A stretch of DNA of 33,090 nucleotides from Moniliophthora roreri. Taxonomy: Eukaryota; Basidiomycota; Agaricomycetes; Agaricales; Marasmiaceae. Under the pieces are notes generated by a model that worked only from the letters and a program-made list of their open reading frames with translations, searched no databases and was not told the origin of the DNA. The position numbers and the translations under genes were made by a program. This document shows, in pieces, positions 19,424 through 30,750 of the stretch; the stretch's first letter is position 1; every line of letters starts with the position of its first letter. The stretch is from positions 1-33,090 of the forward strand of contig LATX02000044.1 in assembly GCA_001466705.2 (NCBI GenBank), given 5' to 3'.

Positions 19424-20465
19424 GGGCGATGGGACTCGATGGGAATTGACCAGGGAAGGTGCCCCTTTATTAGCCAAATAACCACGTCACTCGTGACTCG
19501 CTAAGTCACCTTCTTGGCTGTCGAATGTCGTTCGACGCCCGAATAGCCGAACAGCGATCGCGCTGGTTGTTGGGTAAAGGGCGAGATACTATCGTTCAAG
19601 CGCCTATGATACTTGAATTTGGAATCACTGCTCAACACTTGGGCAGAATCTGGATTACTGACCCATAGATATGGGTGATGGGTATATCCACAAGTCGTAT
19701 GGCATGAACATACAAGGAATTATAACAGTGGAATAGATGGTTCGGGTGAGCTATCAACTGCCATGCAGTCAGCATCAGGCGAGACGTTTGTCTCGCCGTC
19801 CGATTCCTTTCTAATGTTTCCCTTGTGCAAGTATTGAGCACAAGCAACAAGCGTATCGGCGACTATCCAAAACCAAGTTAGTAGCTCTCTCGAATAGATC
19901 ACTGCAGAAGAACGCACTCTTTTCACCAACGAGTGACGTCGATCAGGCCGTACACCTCATGAAAATGTGCAGATAGGTTATCCACGATTTCGAGCACGTT
20001 CTTGGAGAAAGGTCGGGGAGAATTGGATCTGGAAATGCGAGAAGAGTGATAGAAGACCAACTCCAACAAATTGGGCGCAGAGAAGATCTTTATGGCCGAA
20101 CGGAAGGCTGAAGCTAGCTGGTTAAGTCGGAAGCATGACCATGGTAGCGACGGAAAAGTGAGGGTTGGGAGCCGGTTAGGACGAAATGATGATCTGTATG
20201 AAGGACGTCAGGTAGTCAAAGGATAATAAAGTACTCTTGACGCACCGCGTCCTGAATAGGTTACAGTAATTTGATCTGCCAGCGGAAGCATTTAGACCGA
20301 AAGCGTAGCTTATCCAGAATCGTCCAGACGGGTTAATTAAAGATAGGTAAAATGCGTCAATGACGCTGCGATTCATGGAAGATTAGAGGTAGGTAGTGGC
20401 TGCAAGGTGGTAGGGATGTTCAAAGCGGGGAACGTGACGCGTTACGACTAGACACACAGGGATTT
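19424..20465. other. Gene-poor interval
   Basis: No family recognised. Short open frames on the minus strand (for example 19720-19929 and 20176-20376) have no visible domain and are not conserved elsewhere in the window. Around 19642 the phrase GCAGAATCTGGATTAC resembles the 3' flank of the F-box gene (17858 onward), which suggests a remnant of another F-box gene end. Confidence 0.4.
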
Positions 20466-20980
20466 ATGTCCCTCCAAGTCCAAGATCCCTTCCCTGCTCA
20501 GTCCACCGCCTTCCTTCTCGTATCACCAAAGGTTCAATATCCGCCCGCCTTCATTGTTCAGGCCTTTCAGCAGAACCTTCCACTTTCGATATCGTTGGTT
20601 TCCCCTCACTCCAAGTACAGAAGATGACAATTCTACCCTCTTCCCCTCAAGCTTGCTCGAAGCAAACAAGTCCAAGACGTCCCCTCAAATCTGAGCTAAA
20701 CCCAGACCCAGCATCATCCTTGCTCAGCTCACCAGCGGTGGGTAAGTCGTACAATACACGAATCTCATGTAGATTATATTTAATGAATCTTCTTTTACCG
20801 TTCTTATCACGTTGAGTGTTTATAAATATACCAGCCTGGCTTCCTCAAAGAAAATAACGCGCGCCTCCTTTCTCACTATCACCTTGACTGGCAGCACACG
20901 TGTCGTGTAATGATGGACAACATTTCACGGGCTGTCGAGTCCAAGCGCCTTGAGGTTTTGCTGGTAGTACAGTCCCAGCG
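20466..20980 (+). promoter_or_regulatory. 5' flank of right DUF6535 gene
   Basis: Aligns, with many substitutions and small indels, to the reverse complement of 3984-4432. The block GGCTTCCTCAAAGAAAATAA (20838-20857) is especially well conserved between the two copies, and an ACACGTGT E-box-like palindrome lies near 20898. The shared region marks the extent of the duplication on the 5' side. Confidence 0.5.
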
Positions 20981-23279
20981 ATGTCGACTCTCGAACAGGT
21001 ACGCTAGTTAAACAAGTCCTCGCTTACTTTCCTTTGACTTTTCACTCAGAATGGTGCATCGCCGGTGTCGGCTGCACAGATACCACTACCACCTTCACGA
21101 GCTCAGTCTGTACGAGAAGACGAGGTACGGTAAATTCAGTACAATGAATCACCACAAGTTTGCTTATTGGTTCCCTCCATAGCCTATGTCGCACCCTGGA
21201 ATAGCTCCACAGCCAACCCATGCGACAGAGAAGACCGAAAAAAAGAAGGGACCTACGGTTCAACAATCATGGGAGAAGGTGATGGCAGAAGTTGAGAAAT
21301 ACAACGAAGGAATGGTGAAGAATTGGAAGGAAGATATTGATACCCTACTGGTCTTCGTGCGTCTGCCTTTTCTACTACCATGAACATTTTCTAACACTTG
21401 AACAGGCCGGTCTCTTCTCTGCTGTCGTCACTGCATTCCTCATTGAAGCGTACCAATGGCTCTCAGAAGACCCCGCAGATACCACAGTTGCACTCCTAAC
21501 CCATATCTCGATACAACTTAATGCACCACAGACCATGCCCCTCGAACGCTCAAAATTCGAACCAGATGCATCCTCCATCCGTATCAATTGCTGGTGGTTC
21601 CTCAGTCTCGTTTTCAGTCTCACATCTGCGCTTTTTGGGCTTCTGTGTAAGCAATGGCTTCGGGAACAACAGCGAGATCCACCAACTGCAACGCCAGCAG
21701 AGGCGTTGGCGTTACGCCAGATGCGTCGAGATAGCTTTGAGAAGTGGGGCGTGTCATCGTTCTTGTCGGTATTGCCCATTCTACTCGAGGTCGCGTTGCT
21801 GTTCTTTTTCGTTGGGATCTTGGATCTGCTGTGGGCCAAGCATCCTATCCCATTCGCATTCTGCCTTGTTTCAGTCGTGCTCAGTACGGGGCTGTACTTT
21901 GTTACCACATTCCTCCCAGTATTGGCACTCTTCCTCCGTCTCCGGAGGTCCACCCTACATTACTCGAGTTTCACCCCATCCTACCATTTCATATGTCCAT
22001 ACAAATCACCACAAGCATGGGCAGTTTATCGACTCTTGTTCAATGCGCTCCATGCACTCAACAAGATTCCCTCCATCAAATCCTATATCGACAGACTGCC
22101 TGTGACATTGAGGAATCACATACGGAACCCTGCCTCAGACTGGTCCTCGTTTGACCTTCGAGTGATCAGAGAGTCGGGTATTCGGTTGGACTCTTTTACT
22201 CTCAACATTTACGAATTGCGCGCATTCCAATGGGCATTCACCACATTCCAGGACAGTCCGTCGATGGTCCCCCATCTTCAGAATGTCTTGGGAACAATCC
22301 CTCCTTCTGTAGCGATGACAGCTGTTCCTGGACATCGGGGGCTCACAATGTGGGGAGATATCCAGAAGTCGGATGTTGAGCGTTGGTTTCGTGAACCATG
22401 GGCGGTTTGGGACTCCATAGGCTGGTACATACTTGCTACACCGAGNCAACTCGAGGCGATACAAGCACCCTCATTTTCTCTATCGAGTCACACCAAGCAG
22501 AACTGCAGAGCCTCGTGAACCTTCGATTTGTCATACCGTTCGCCGCCCTTGCGAAATTGTGGACACATGACAATCCTCATGTCCAAGAACAGAGTTCGCG
22601 GTTGCTACCCTTCCTTGAAGACGCTTTCCCTACGCATCTAGGGTACAATGAACGACGTCATGACATGGAACGTTTAGCATTCATCTCTGCCTTGGCGGAC
22701 CATCTCAACGATACTGATTTCACTTCATACGTGGCGACAAGTACACATGGGCAGGAGTTCATACGCTTTGTTCATGATCAGATCCTTTCTCGGTGTTTAT
22801 ACGAAACACCCAATTGGGATTTCTCTCCCGACCGCCAGAAACTGTTGTCGGAATGGACTCGGGTGACTCAACGGATAATAGAAATAGGAAATCTGCGTCC
22901 CGATTATTTCACGTCTATCCCTGAGCGGCCATCAGCTCAACCTATGGATGCTGGTATTCCCCTCCCAGGGATCCCTAACCGGCCCCCTCGAACAGACGAT
23001 GGAAGCAGTGTTCCACAATCTCACCACGAGATGCACGACGATGGTCAAGGTGTTCTGTGCTTGGCAGAGCAAGACGAGCAGGGTAATATGGCTGGGGATA
23101 TTGGTGCCGAAGAACTTGTAGATATTCCCCATCCGAGCATTAACCCGGATCATCCTCGAGTCGATGACCAACATAGTGAATATAAAACGACTGGTAATGG
23201 TCAAGGTGTTCCAGGTTTGGCGGAACGAGGCGAGCAAAGCAACGGAGTTGGGGGAATTGGTGCTGATGAGCATGTATGA
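20981..23279 (+). CDS. DUF6535 domain membrane protein (internal gap)
   Basis: Exons 20981-20998, 21050-21124, 21183-21356 and 21406-23279. MSTLEQ starts exon 1, exon 2 ends SRAQSVREDE, exon 3 carries EKYNEGMVKNWKEDIDTLLV, exon 4 the membrane segments and a long soluble C-terminal part. The third intron is 49 bases, one longer than in the left copy, which proves the interval is an intron and shows that retention here would shift the frame. An N at 22446 replaces about 90 bases present in the left copy (PRPNLRDPTLLHSEG...), so the exon appears frameshifted in this assembly. The tail has two related repeats, GQGVLCLAEQDEQGNMAGDI and GQGVPGLAERGEQSNGVGGI. Function unknown. Confidence 0.82.
22446..22446. 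other. Collapsed assembly gap (N)
   Basis: Replaces a stretch of coding sequence of about 90 bases that is present in the left DUF6535 copy between WYICIAP and ATQGDTST. Confidence 0.75.
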
Positions 23280-23682
23280 TGGTACAAGTAAGCCGCTCTC
23301 TATTTATGTCTTCTACTTTGGGCTTACTGTATTTGAGCAGAGCGCGGGCACTCCAAGACTTCGGGAAACTGCACAGGAAGGGTTTTCGTTACTTCAGGTG
23401 CACATCGGAGTCTCAAGCGCTCGTGATCACTGCAGCCGATGCCTTGATAACTCAGTACCACGATCTCCATTCTGCCTCTCAAGTCCTTCGCATCATGCCC
23501 CAAGCTAAACTGGGTAAAAATTTGGGGTATCTGTTTCTATAGGCACGTTGTTCTGATTGTAACTTACATAGTTTAAGTACCTTGTCTATACAATTCGCTA
23601 TCCCGTATGCCATTTAATAAAAATTCAGGTTTTCGAATACGGAATTCTTTGGGACGTTCTTGAACGTGTTGCCGCCGTCATC
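23280..23682 (+). other. 3' flank of DUF6535 gene
   Basis: 23280-23500 is shared with the 3' flank of both left copies (reverse complement of 922-1136 and 1750-1838), including an intron-like GTAAGC...GAGCAG interval, so the transcript may have a spliced 3' untranslated region. The remaining 180 bases to the aldo-keto reductase end show nothing recognisable. Confidence 0.45.
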
Positions 23683-25020
23683 CTAAATCAACACCATATC
23701 GCTCAGATTGAACGCTCCTGCCATCTTCAAGCCCATAAAGATACCACTGCCATCGCCCTATATCGGCGATGTATCGTCAGAAATCAAAATTGAAACCAAA
23801 ATCAAAGTCAAACTCACCATCATCGACGTCTGGAACTCGTCGTCAAACTCGATCTGACTTTCCAAGAACTTGATTTGTTAAGACGGAGGTGTAATATCCC
23901 ACACTTCGAGGTTCTGCTGCAGCTTTTCGACTTTCCGACCTCTGATGATAGGGAATACACGCGTCCTCTTTTGCATGCGATGGCCACTATATTGGAAACA
24001 ATCAGACAACGAACCCAACATAGACTCGGAAAAGACACTTACCAGAAGTGATACTCCTCGCACCCGTCCTCGAAACCTTTACTTCCACATCAATCCGCTG
24101 CCATCCTGGACTGGACATTTTCCTGCCATGCCCATCCGAGACACTTTTTCCTCAGCATCAGTCCAGAGTCTTCCTCCTGCTAGGACGTCCCAGGGAGCTA
24201 GCGCCGTAACTGAAAGGATAGAAGTCGCAGGAGCGTCGGAGTCGGAACTAACCGAGGACCCTATCCACAGGTATGATGTACTGATCAGACCTCATTCGCT
24301 TTGATACACAACGAACGAGGTCTTTCCGTGATCCTCGGCGTGCTGCCTTGCTTTTGCAACGACCCAGACCGATGTATCTGAGATGCCCTATCATGGTCAA
24401 GCGTCAGCTACGCAGATACCGGATACCAGAATCGGATACACACCAGGTAAAGGGCTTTCCCTTGGACGACTAGATTATGCAGCTCATCCATAACTTCTTC
24501 GATAGAAGTATCCCACTCCCACCAATGCACGTAAAACAGGTAGATATATGTCGCACGGAGTTTCTTTGAAGTGTCTTCGACGGAACATGACATACTATTC
24601 TTGATGTTGTTCCCCACGGACTCGGCCTTTTGCGCGGCAGACGTGTTGGCGCGTTTATGGAATGTCGTGTACTGTTCCAAGTCGAAATCGGGAGTGAGTA
24701 CAGTGTGCCGACAATCGTAAGAACCAAAGGCACCTTGGTAGCAATGAATATCTCATCTTGCAGCCCACTTTTTCCGCTCATTCTCCAACGAATTCTTCTG
24801 ATATTTCATCTTGGCTGTTCGAAGGGTGACATCCATCGGACCTTTAAAGTCCGTTCCATTCATCACCGATGCTCATAGCATCAAGGCATAGAGGTGATAC
24901 ATGGACACCTGCACGGGAAAATAAGGTGCGATAGACACTAAGTTTAGTTGGTGGGGGAGGTGCTGGGGTGAATGCTGACACTGGAGGTTGCTGGGTGATT
25001 CCGTTGTAGCTCATCCCCAT
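23683..25020 (-). pseudogene. Aldo-keto reductase (aryl-alcohol dehydrogenase-like), decayed
   Basis: Family enzymes reduce aromatic aldehydes and related carbonyls with NADPH. Recognisable in order on the minus strand: PPPTKLSVYRTLFSRAGVHV with SPLCLDAMSIGDEW, DEISEEFVGE, DEIFIATK, SVEDTSKKLRATYIYLFYVH and WWEWDTSIEEVMDELHNLVV, GISDTSVWVVAKARQHAEDH, ALAPWDVLAGGR, FPIIRGRKVEKLQQNLEVWD, and a last exon GDGSGIFMGLKMAGAFNLSD. Several frames are needed. There are stops after GDEWNGL and in FVGE*, the segment that normally holds the catalytic Asp-Tyr region is deleted between the first and second blocks, and a 9-residue block is missing near VEVKVSRTGA. No functional enzyme can be expected. Confidence 0.82.
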
Positions 25021-25714
25021 CGCAGCAACCAGCTTTTGAAGAATGGCTCGAGCATGGACATGGATTCTCTGAGACTCTGCTCCTCTGCTCTGGCGGACCC
25101 TTAGCGGTCGAATGACGGACCCAATGACCCGTACGGTGTATGACGTTTGGAAGTGTATTTTGCAAGTGGAACTCGGAGAAATCAATTCGAATTCACCGCA
25201 ACGATCAGAGGAAAGGGTTCTGGGTGTATTCGAGCCCACCGTGACTCGCGGCTCCTCGTATTCGTTCATTTTATTGCTCAATGGAAGTCACTGATATCAG
25301 TGTCTGCAAAACCACTACCAGTCTGAGTTAGCGGATACCATCGTGATAAGCCATGTTAGCTTCCTTGAATGGGTGCCTTTCTTCTCCAAGTCTTCTTGTG
25401 TATCAGTAAGGAACATCCGGTTTCTTTTGGGATCCTGCAGAACCATGGCATGAATGTCCTGTATCAGTCGATGCAAACGAAAAGACCTGCAAAGTTGAAA
25501 GCCGGAAGGCGAGCCATCATTGCTTTCCCAATTTGGCATGTGCCACCAACTCCAACCTGTGGCAGTGATCATTTCACGGTCACGTTGTGATTTTCGATCT
25601 TGCTTCTCAGCCACGACCATTGTTCACTGTCCACGCCAACGACCCATATAACGCGCTCTCTCAAGATGCTTTCAGTACAATCGGAGACCCACATCTACTT
25701 TTCTAGTTCTTACC
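25021..25714. other. Interval with one unassigned minus-strand frame
   Basis: Contains a minus-strand ATG-to-stop frame at 25315-25620 (101 residues, Trp- and charge-rich, containing DIHAMVLQDPKRNRMFLTDT). It has no family I recognise and no paralogue in the window. It may be an exon of a larger decayed gene. The rest is the 5' flank of the aldo-keto reductase pseudogene and the short FunK1 leader. Confidence 0.3.
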
Positions 25715-27751
25715 ATGAGTCAGTCCACTACACAACCCCCGTCCAACACCACTCCTCGAAAGTCTGGGGCTAATGCTACAAACATTTTCGCCAGCAGAGA
25801 TCTCCCCAGGGACAAGCGTTTCGAACAAATGGAAGCCGAGATGAAGGACCACTATCACGGACCGCTCCCACCCGCGGAATTCCTCAACAAGTATTTTGGT
25901 CAGCGACCAGTTGGAGACAGCTTCGAGTTCANTGAAACCGTTCTGCCCGACGCTTGACGCTGAAAACACAGGCAGCTCGGGCGACAGCAATGTTCCTGCA
26001 CATCTCGCCGGCGAGATCAAGCCCGACATTAGTCTCTATAAGCAGGGCAAGGAAACAGGCAGAGTCACAGATGCCAGGCTCATAGAAACATTCCTTGAAG
26101 TGAAAACCGAGGATACTTCGAAGGACGGCTTCGATGACAAGGACAAAGATTTCGCCAAAGACACTAAATCTGCCGCGGCCACCAGAGCTCAGATGGCTAC
26201 TTATGCAGGTAGCGTCATGGCCAGTCAATTTCGGACGCACCTCTTCTCTGTCTGGATTTCCAACAAGAGCGCTCGCCTCATTCGTTGGGACCGCGGTGGC
26301 GCTATCGTTTCGCAGAAATTCAATTACGCTGAAGAGCCTCATCTTGCCGACTTCTTATGGCGGTTCAGCTTCGCCAACGCTGAAGCTCGCGGTCACGACC
26401 CTTGCGTCGGACCTGCAGATGATCGACTCCAAGTTGTCAAGACAGCCAAGCGTTTGCTCAATCTGGAGACTTACAACAGGGTATGGAAGTTCAGCGTGTT
26501 CGATGAAGAGACGAACACAACGAAGTGTTACTACGGCGGAAAGTTGGCATTTGAAAGCAGCTGTTCACCTGTTGGCCGTTGTACGCGTGGACTAGTTGTT
26601 GTCGACGAAGCGGGTAATCTGGTCTACTTGAAAGNAGATGGCAGGAAACAGTTACGCACGAGGAACCCAATGGGACCGCCTCGCTTCGCGTTCATCGGCA
26701 TTACTTCATTGTTTTCAAGCAAGTCGGGAGGAATCTCTGGCATTTTAAGACGACGTTGGAGCTAGTAAAAGCGATTAGGGATGCTGTTCAAGGTAAGCTG
26801 TTCGTCGACGTGTTTCATCTAGCTTTCTCTGACGACATCTCTCTCTAGCACACAAGGATGCACTGGAGAAGGCCAAAATTCTTCATCGAGATATCAGCGC
26901 TGGCAATATCCTGATTACCGACGAAGGCGGCATGCTCATTGACTGGGACTTCAGCAAGCACGGGGACATCCAACGCCCACGTGCACCTGTGCGAACGGTG
27001 AGTTGCTATTTTATTACCTCTGCTCGTGAGCGACGGAACTGATTATCTGCTCGTGTAGGGAACTTGGCAGTTTATGTCTGCTAAGCTGTTGTCCAAACCA
27101 CCTGGAACTGTCGAACATGAACGTGTAGATGACCTCGAATCCTTCTTCCACGTTCTTTGCTGGATCACTCTTATCTATGGTCCACATGGGCTCGCCGATG
27201 ACCGCGTCAAGCTGATGCTCGAAGCTGTCTACAATTGCTGGTGGAAGTGTGCTGGCGACATACCCGAGGGCGGACGTGGTAAAAAAGCGATGTTCGCGGA
27301 TCGAGAGATGGCGATGGAGGCGCAGTTGGAGGATGGGCCCTTGAAGGATCTCATTGTTGAGCTGGAGGAAGCTTTAGCGGTGCGATATAATAGAGGTCCT
27401 GGCCAGGGTGATTGGGATCACTACCGGCAAAGTCAAGCCATCCCGTCAGCGACACATCCAGTGCAGCGCTACCTTGATTCGATGGCGAAGTTGAAACAAT
27501 CGGATTGGATGCTAGCGCTTTTCGATGCAGCCATCGCACAGCCAGAAAAGCTCATCCACGAGCCCAAGGCTCGCGGGATCGACACTACCACCCAGGCTCG
27601 GATCGAGAAGACTGCGACTTCATTGGTTACTTCATTGGTTACTTCCAGTCGAGTTGGTACTCGCTCTGGTGACAACAAGCGCAAATCCGTGCGGGAACAA
27701 CCCTCTGGCAGTGGCAGTGGAACAGTTTCAATGAAGAAGCGTGGCGGCTAA
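25715..27751 (+). CDS. FunK1 fungal-type protein kinase (two internal gaps)
   Basis: FunK1 kinases are a fungal-specific, strongly expanded protein kinase group in mushrooms. Coding blocks: 25715-26792 interrupted by Ns at 25932 and 26635, 26849-26997, 27059-27751. Seen: N-terminal MEAEMKDHYHGPLPPAEFLN, the AGEIKPDISLYK and FLEVKTEDTSKD region typical of the family, FSVWISNKSARLIRWDRGG, then the kinase core with catalytic HRDISAGNILI, IDWDFSKHG in place of DFG, GTWQFMS activation-segment end and the DDLESFFHVLCWITLIYGPH helix. Both Ns are accompanied by a change of reading frame; at the second, the usual segment after NLVYLK is missing before HYFIVFKQVG. Thus probably an intact gene with unassembled pieces rather than a pseudogene. 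C-terminus is basic and Ser/Thr-rich with a LVTSLVTS duplication. Confidence 0.85.
25932..25932. other. Collapsed assembly gap (N)
   Basis: The FunK1 frame changes here from GDSFEF to PFCPTLDAENTG, so the missing sequence is not a single base in frame. Confidence 0.65.
26635..26635. other. Collapsed assembly gap (N)
   Basis: Between NLVYLK and the next FunK1 block the frame changes and expected family sequence is absent. Confidence 0.65.
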
Positions 27752-28599
27752 GCTTTTCCTTCATGACTATTTCCCGTAATGTTTTATCTCATCCTGCTCA
27801 CGCATCTCTCACCATTTTCTGTACAATATTATAGTTGACGTTTCTTCATCTGCTCTGGAAGCTTGTAAATATGGATAGTAACTATCAATGACAGCAAAGT
27901 AGCGGACTGAACTTGAAACTGAGCTATCATCTGCGGCTGTGAGGGTGCACCTCCACAAGCGTTCACGCAATGTTAATGCAGCTCACGGCGGGCTTCCCTT
28001 GTCCCAACCGTCAAGACCTAATACGGGTGCTAGACCCACCAAGCCTGGTTCTTGTCCAAACCTGAGATCAACTTCACCCACCCGCTCCACCGGGTTCTAG
28101 CAGACCCCATCGTCGAGCTCTATGTTCAGAGGTAATATCATTGATACGCGGATAAGTCGCCAACCGTCGACAGCGTATGTCGGACTGGTAGTTACTATCC
28201 TCATGGCATCTCAGAGAAGAGACCAGACAGAATCCGGATTACATTTAAGGATATACACAAGTTGTTAGTCAAGATCTGGGGATATATATACGCGTACGTG
28301 GTATTGATTATGGTACTACTCGTCGTCGAGTAAAATAATTGATACACGAAAAAGAAAAAAAGAAAAAGTGAAAACAAGAAATTTACTGAGGTCATCTCAG
28401 ATCATACAATGGTGAGGATCAGGGTTGGGGAAGGAAAACGTGAAACATTTCGAGAAAATCTTGCGTTCGAATGTCTGGATATAGAGGTGGTATAAGAGAT
28501 GCGAACGTGAGAGCGCTGAGAGAACGGAAAGCGCTCTATCTAGGATCGTTGATCTGGCTCCGGCAATGATATTCCGTTGTTCTAAATCAACGACGTATA
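27752..28599. other. Gene-poor interval with F-box 3'-flank remnant
   Basis: No gene supported. At about 28221-28255 the sequence ACCAGACAGAATCCGGATTA with the following ACATTTAAGGATATACACA closely matches the 3' end of the F-box gene at 17855-17890, a likely relic of a third F-box gene end. Purine-rich runs near 28345-28380 make a low-complexity frame on the other strand that I do not accept as coding. Confidence 0.45.
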
Positions 28600-29060
28600 G
28601 TCAGAAATCAAAATCAAAATTAAACTCACAATCATCGACATCGAGAACCCAACCTTAAACTCGGCCTGATCGTTCTCCAAGAACTTGATTTGTTCAGCCA
28701 AAAAAGCATTATATCCAGTGTCTCAGGGTTCTACTGCGGCTGTTCAACTTTCAGACCTCCGATGATTGGGAATATGTGTCGCTTTTTTTTTTTTTTTTTT
28801 TTTCATCATGTACGCAATGTCCACTTTTGCATCGCTGTCAGCAATCGGATTGTGAAACGCGACTTGGAACGCTTACCAGAAACGATACTCTTCGCACCCA
28901 CTTCACCATAGCTTTTTCAAGCGCTCTCGAAACCTTCAACTTCTGCGTCAGTCCTCTTCCATCCTAGGCCGAACATCTTCCAGCCATGCTCGCCCGATTC
29001 GAGGCGTTTTTGTTGTTCAGCATCAGTAGGACTTTGAACCTTCGCCGTACTGATGGGTGA
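28600..29060 (-). pseudogene. Aldo-keto reductase 3'-half fragment
   Basis: Homologous to the 3' half of 23683-25020. Minus-strand blocks: TDAEQQKRLESGEHGWKMFG and LGWKRTDAEVEG, a frameshifted ALEK region ending GAKSIVS, then after a short intron IAYMM, a run of seven lysines encoded by 21 adenines, and ATHIFPIIGGLKVEQ before a stop. It retains the ALEK/GAKS block lost in the other copy, so the two decayed separately from one ancestor. Its 5' side is fused directly to the remnant of Derlin copy 5. Confidence 0.78.
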
Positions 29061-29151
29061 TACGGTAACGGCTTTATGGGTACTGGTACCGTACCATCGC
29101 AGAGATTTCGAGCAGAATGTACGGTACGGTGCCGATGGTGAAGGATGCCGT

Positions 29152-30028
29152 CCTTCAGCCAATGAACTCGATCTGTCACCGAACCATGTCACCAATCACT
29201 TTTGCGCCCTGCCCATGTCTTCCAACGTCCGAGCCTTCCATACACCACACCACCACAAATGACCAATAGCAGCACCCGGAAGAGACTGCGCTGCAAAACC
29301 TGGACCGCCCGAAAGCGGGTCCATGCCGAGCATAACGAATGGCATATATTGAACGGGGATTGTCACGAGTCCGAAGAGAGATGTTTGAGCACCAGGAGGA
29401 GCGAGCATTGAAGAGAGGTAGATGATGCAGAGGAGGAGGGGACGGAAGAAGACCATAGATTTGACGGGGTAGGAGGCCGGCTGTGGGAGTATGAATTCAG
29501 TGGTCGGAGGTTATGGTCGAGAAACGTGTAGAATAACACACAATTATAGCAACTGCAGCTAAGAAAAGCTGCCAAGCTAGGTCTCCGGATTTACGTCCGT
29601 AGGGTTCTGAAAGTGATTCCAGCTGGCTCCCAGCATGGCTGGAGCGGAGGGTCCGTCAGTATAGTGTTCCTGTTCAATTTATAGAATACGTACTATAGCA
29701 TAATCATCCTCAAAAATGAAACTGATGCCACCACCTGCAGAACGACATGGTTGAGTCAAAAGAAAGAGCAAGGTGACTCCATAACTTACTTCCAAGGAAG
29801 AAACTGGTATACAGTCTCCAGAGCTTGAGGGTGTAGAAAATCAGGCATAGTTCGTTATCAAACTTTGTATCATACCTCAAACTTGGAAAACACGAAACGT
29901 TGGACATAGATCAATTTGTATGCAGAGACGAGGTTCAAGAGAGAAGTCCCTGTTATGCCGATGAGCGATATGGCCAGGAAGCGAGTGACCGGTGGAATTT
30001 TGCGCAATTCAGCCAGAATGGAGTCCAT
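29152..30028 (-). pseudogene. Derlin copy 5, frameshifted and truncated
   Basis: Exons 29876-30028, 29790-29823, 29694-29734, 29542-29638 and 29196-29480. The sequence from exon 1 to intron 4 appears identical to copy 2, including the 41-base exon 3 that breaks the frame. In exon 5 the conserved GRAPKW becomes GRAQK followed by TGA, and homology ends at 29152 just after SLAEG, so the C-terminal SHP box is gone. Three lesions make a working Derlin very unlikely. Confidence 0.88.
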
Positions 30029-30749
30029 GGTGGATGGAAAGCAAGTACAGGGACCGACGTCGAGAAATTTCGACGCGGCGGGTGACATGTTAGGTCGACA
30101 CGTGTATTTCAAGACAAGGCGCGCGTAACAGTCACGACCCAAGGCCCAGGCTCTGAGTCTTTTATCCTCAACGCGGCTTCAACAATTCGAGGCTTCAGTC
30201 ACAAAACCATCGAACCAGACCGCCGCACGGGCTGATGTGGACAGTATGATCCCAACGATATTTTCTGGACTTAACCTGTACTTATCGTTTGAGAATTTTC
30301 AAGAGTCTGAGTGAGGTAAGCCTCCATTTTTTTTGTTATTGGTGAGCTACGGCACTGATTACCCTTGTAAGAGATGCAGCGAACACTAAGGTTCTTTGGC
30401 AGCAAGACTGAATCCTCAATAGCCGAAAGGATCACTCCGAATGACACAGTTCTCTAATAGGATCTGAACAGGATCATTTCTGCATCACTCGTTGACTAGA
30501 CTCTAGTGCCTCGCAATCTCAGCTGCAACACAGCTCAGTCGGATGACTTTTAGATCTATGGAAACATCTTGAAGAGACGAGCTATTGGGCCGTAGTATCT
30601 GGAATCGTTCAGTTTGATCGATTTGGACTTCCCGGGTACTTTCGGTATCTCAAAGAGTCAACACAACGCCGCGATAGCCTGCTTTCGATTGGTAGTACCA
30701 ACAAGCGCCCAACATTTCAGTACTTGAGCGCTCCCGCGTTGATAAGGTA
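29159..30749 (-). repeat. 1591-base direct repeat, unit 1
   Basis: Corresponds to 30751-32341 at a constant offset of 1592 bases. Every stretch I compared, including an 8-T run near 30330, is identical. It contains Derlin copy 5, its promoter and the unidentified fragment. Confidence 0.9.
30029..30749 (-). other. Upstream region of Derlin copy 5 and unidentified fragment
   Basis: 30029-30340 is the reverse complement of the Derlin-2 promoter. 30341-30749 is the reverse complement of the 3' part of the unidentified fragment (6230-6640), with scattered differences such as GGGCAGACCAC against GGCACTAGAGT. Confidence 0.6.
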
Positions 30750-30750
30750 N
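30750..30750. other. Collapsed assembly gap (N) between identical repeats
   Basis: The N separates the two 1591-base units exactly, as expected if two contigs that overlap were scaffolded without being merged. Confidence 0.85.

Noticed and set aside
23820..24304. Short overlapping frames on both strands as independent genes
   Set aside because: They are pieces of the decayed aldo-keto reductase read in different frames.
28201..28395. Phe/Leu-rich minus-strand open frame
   Set aside because: Low-complexity purine/pyrimidine runs; no start context or homology in the window.
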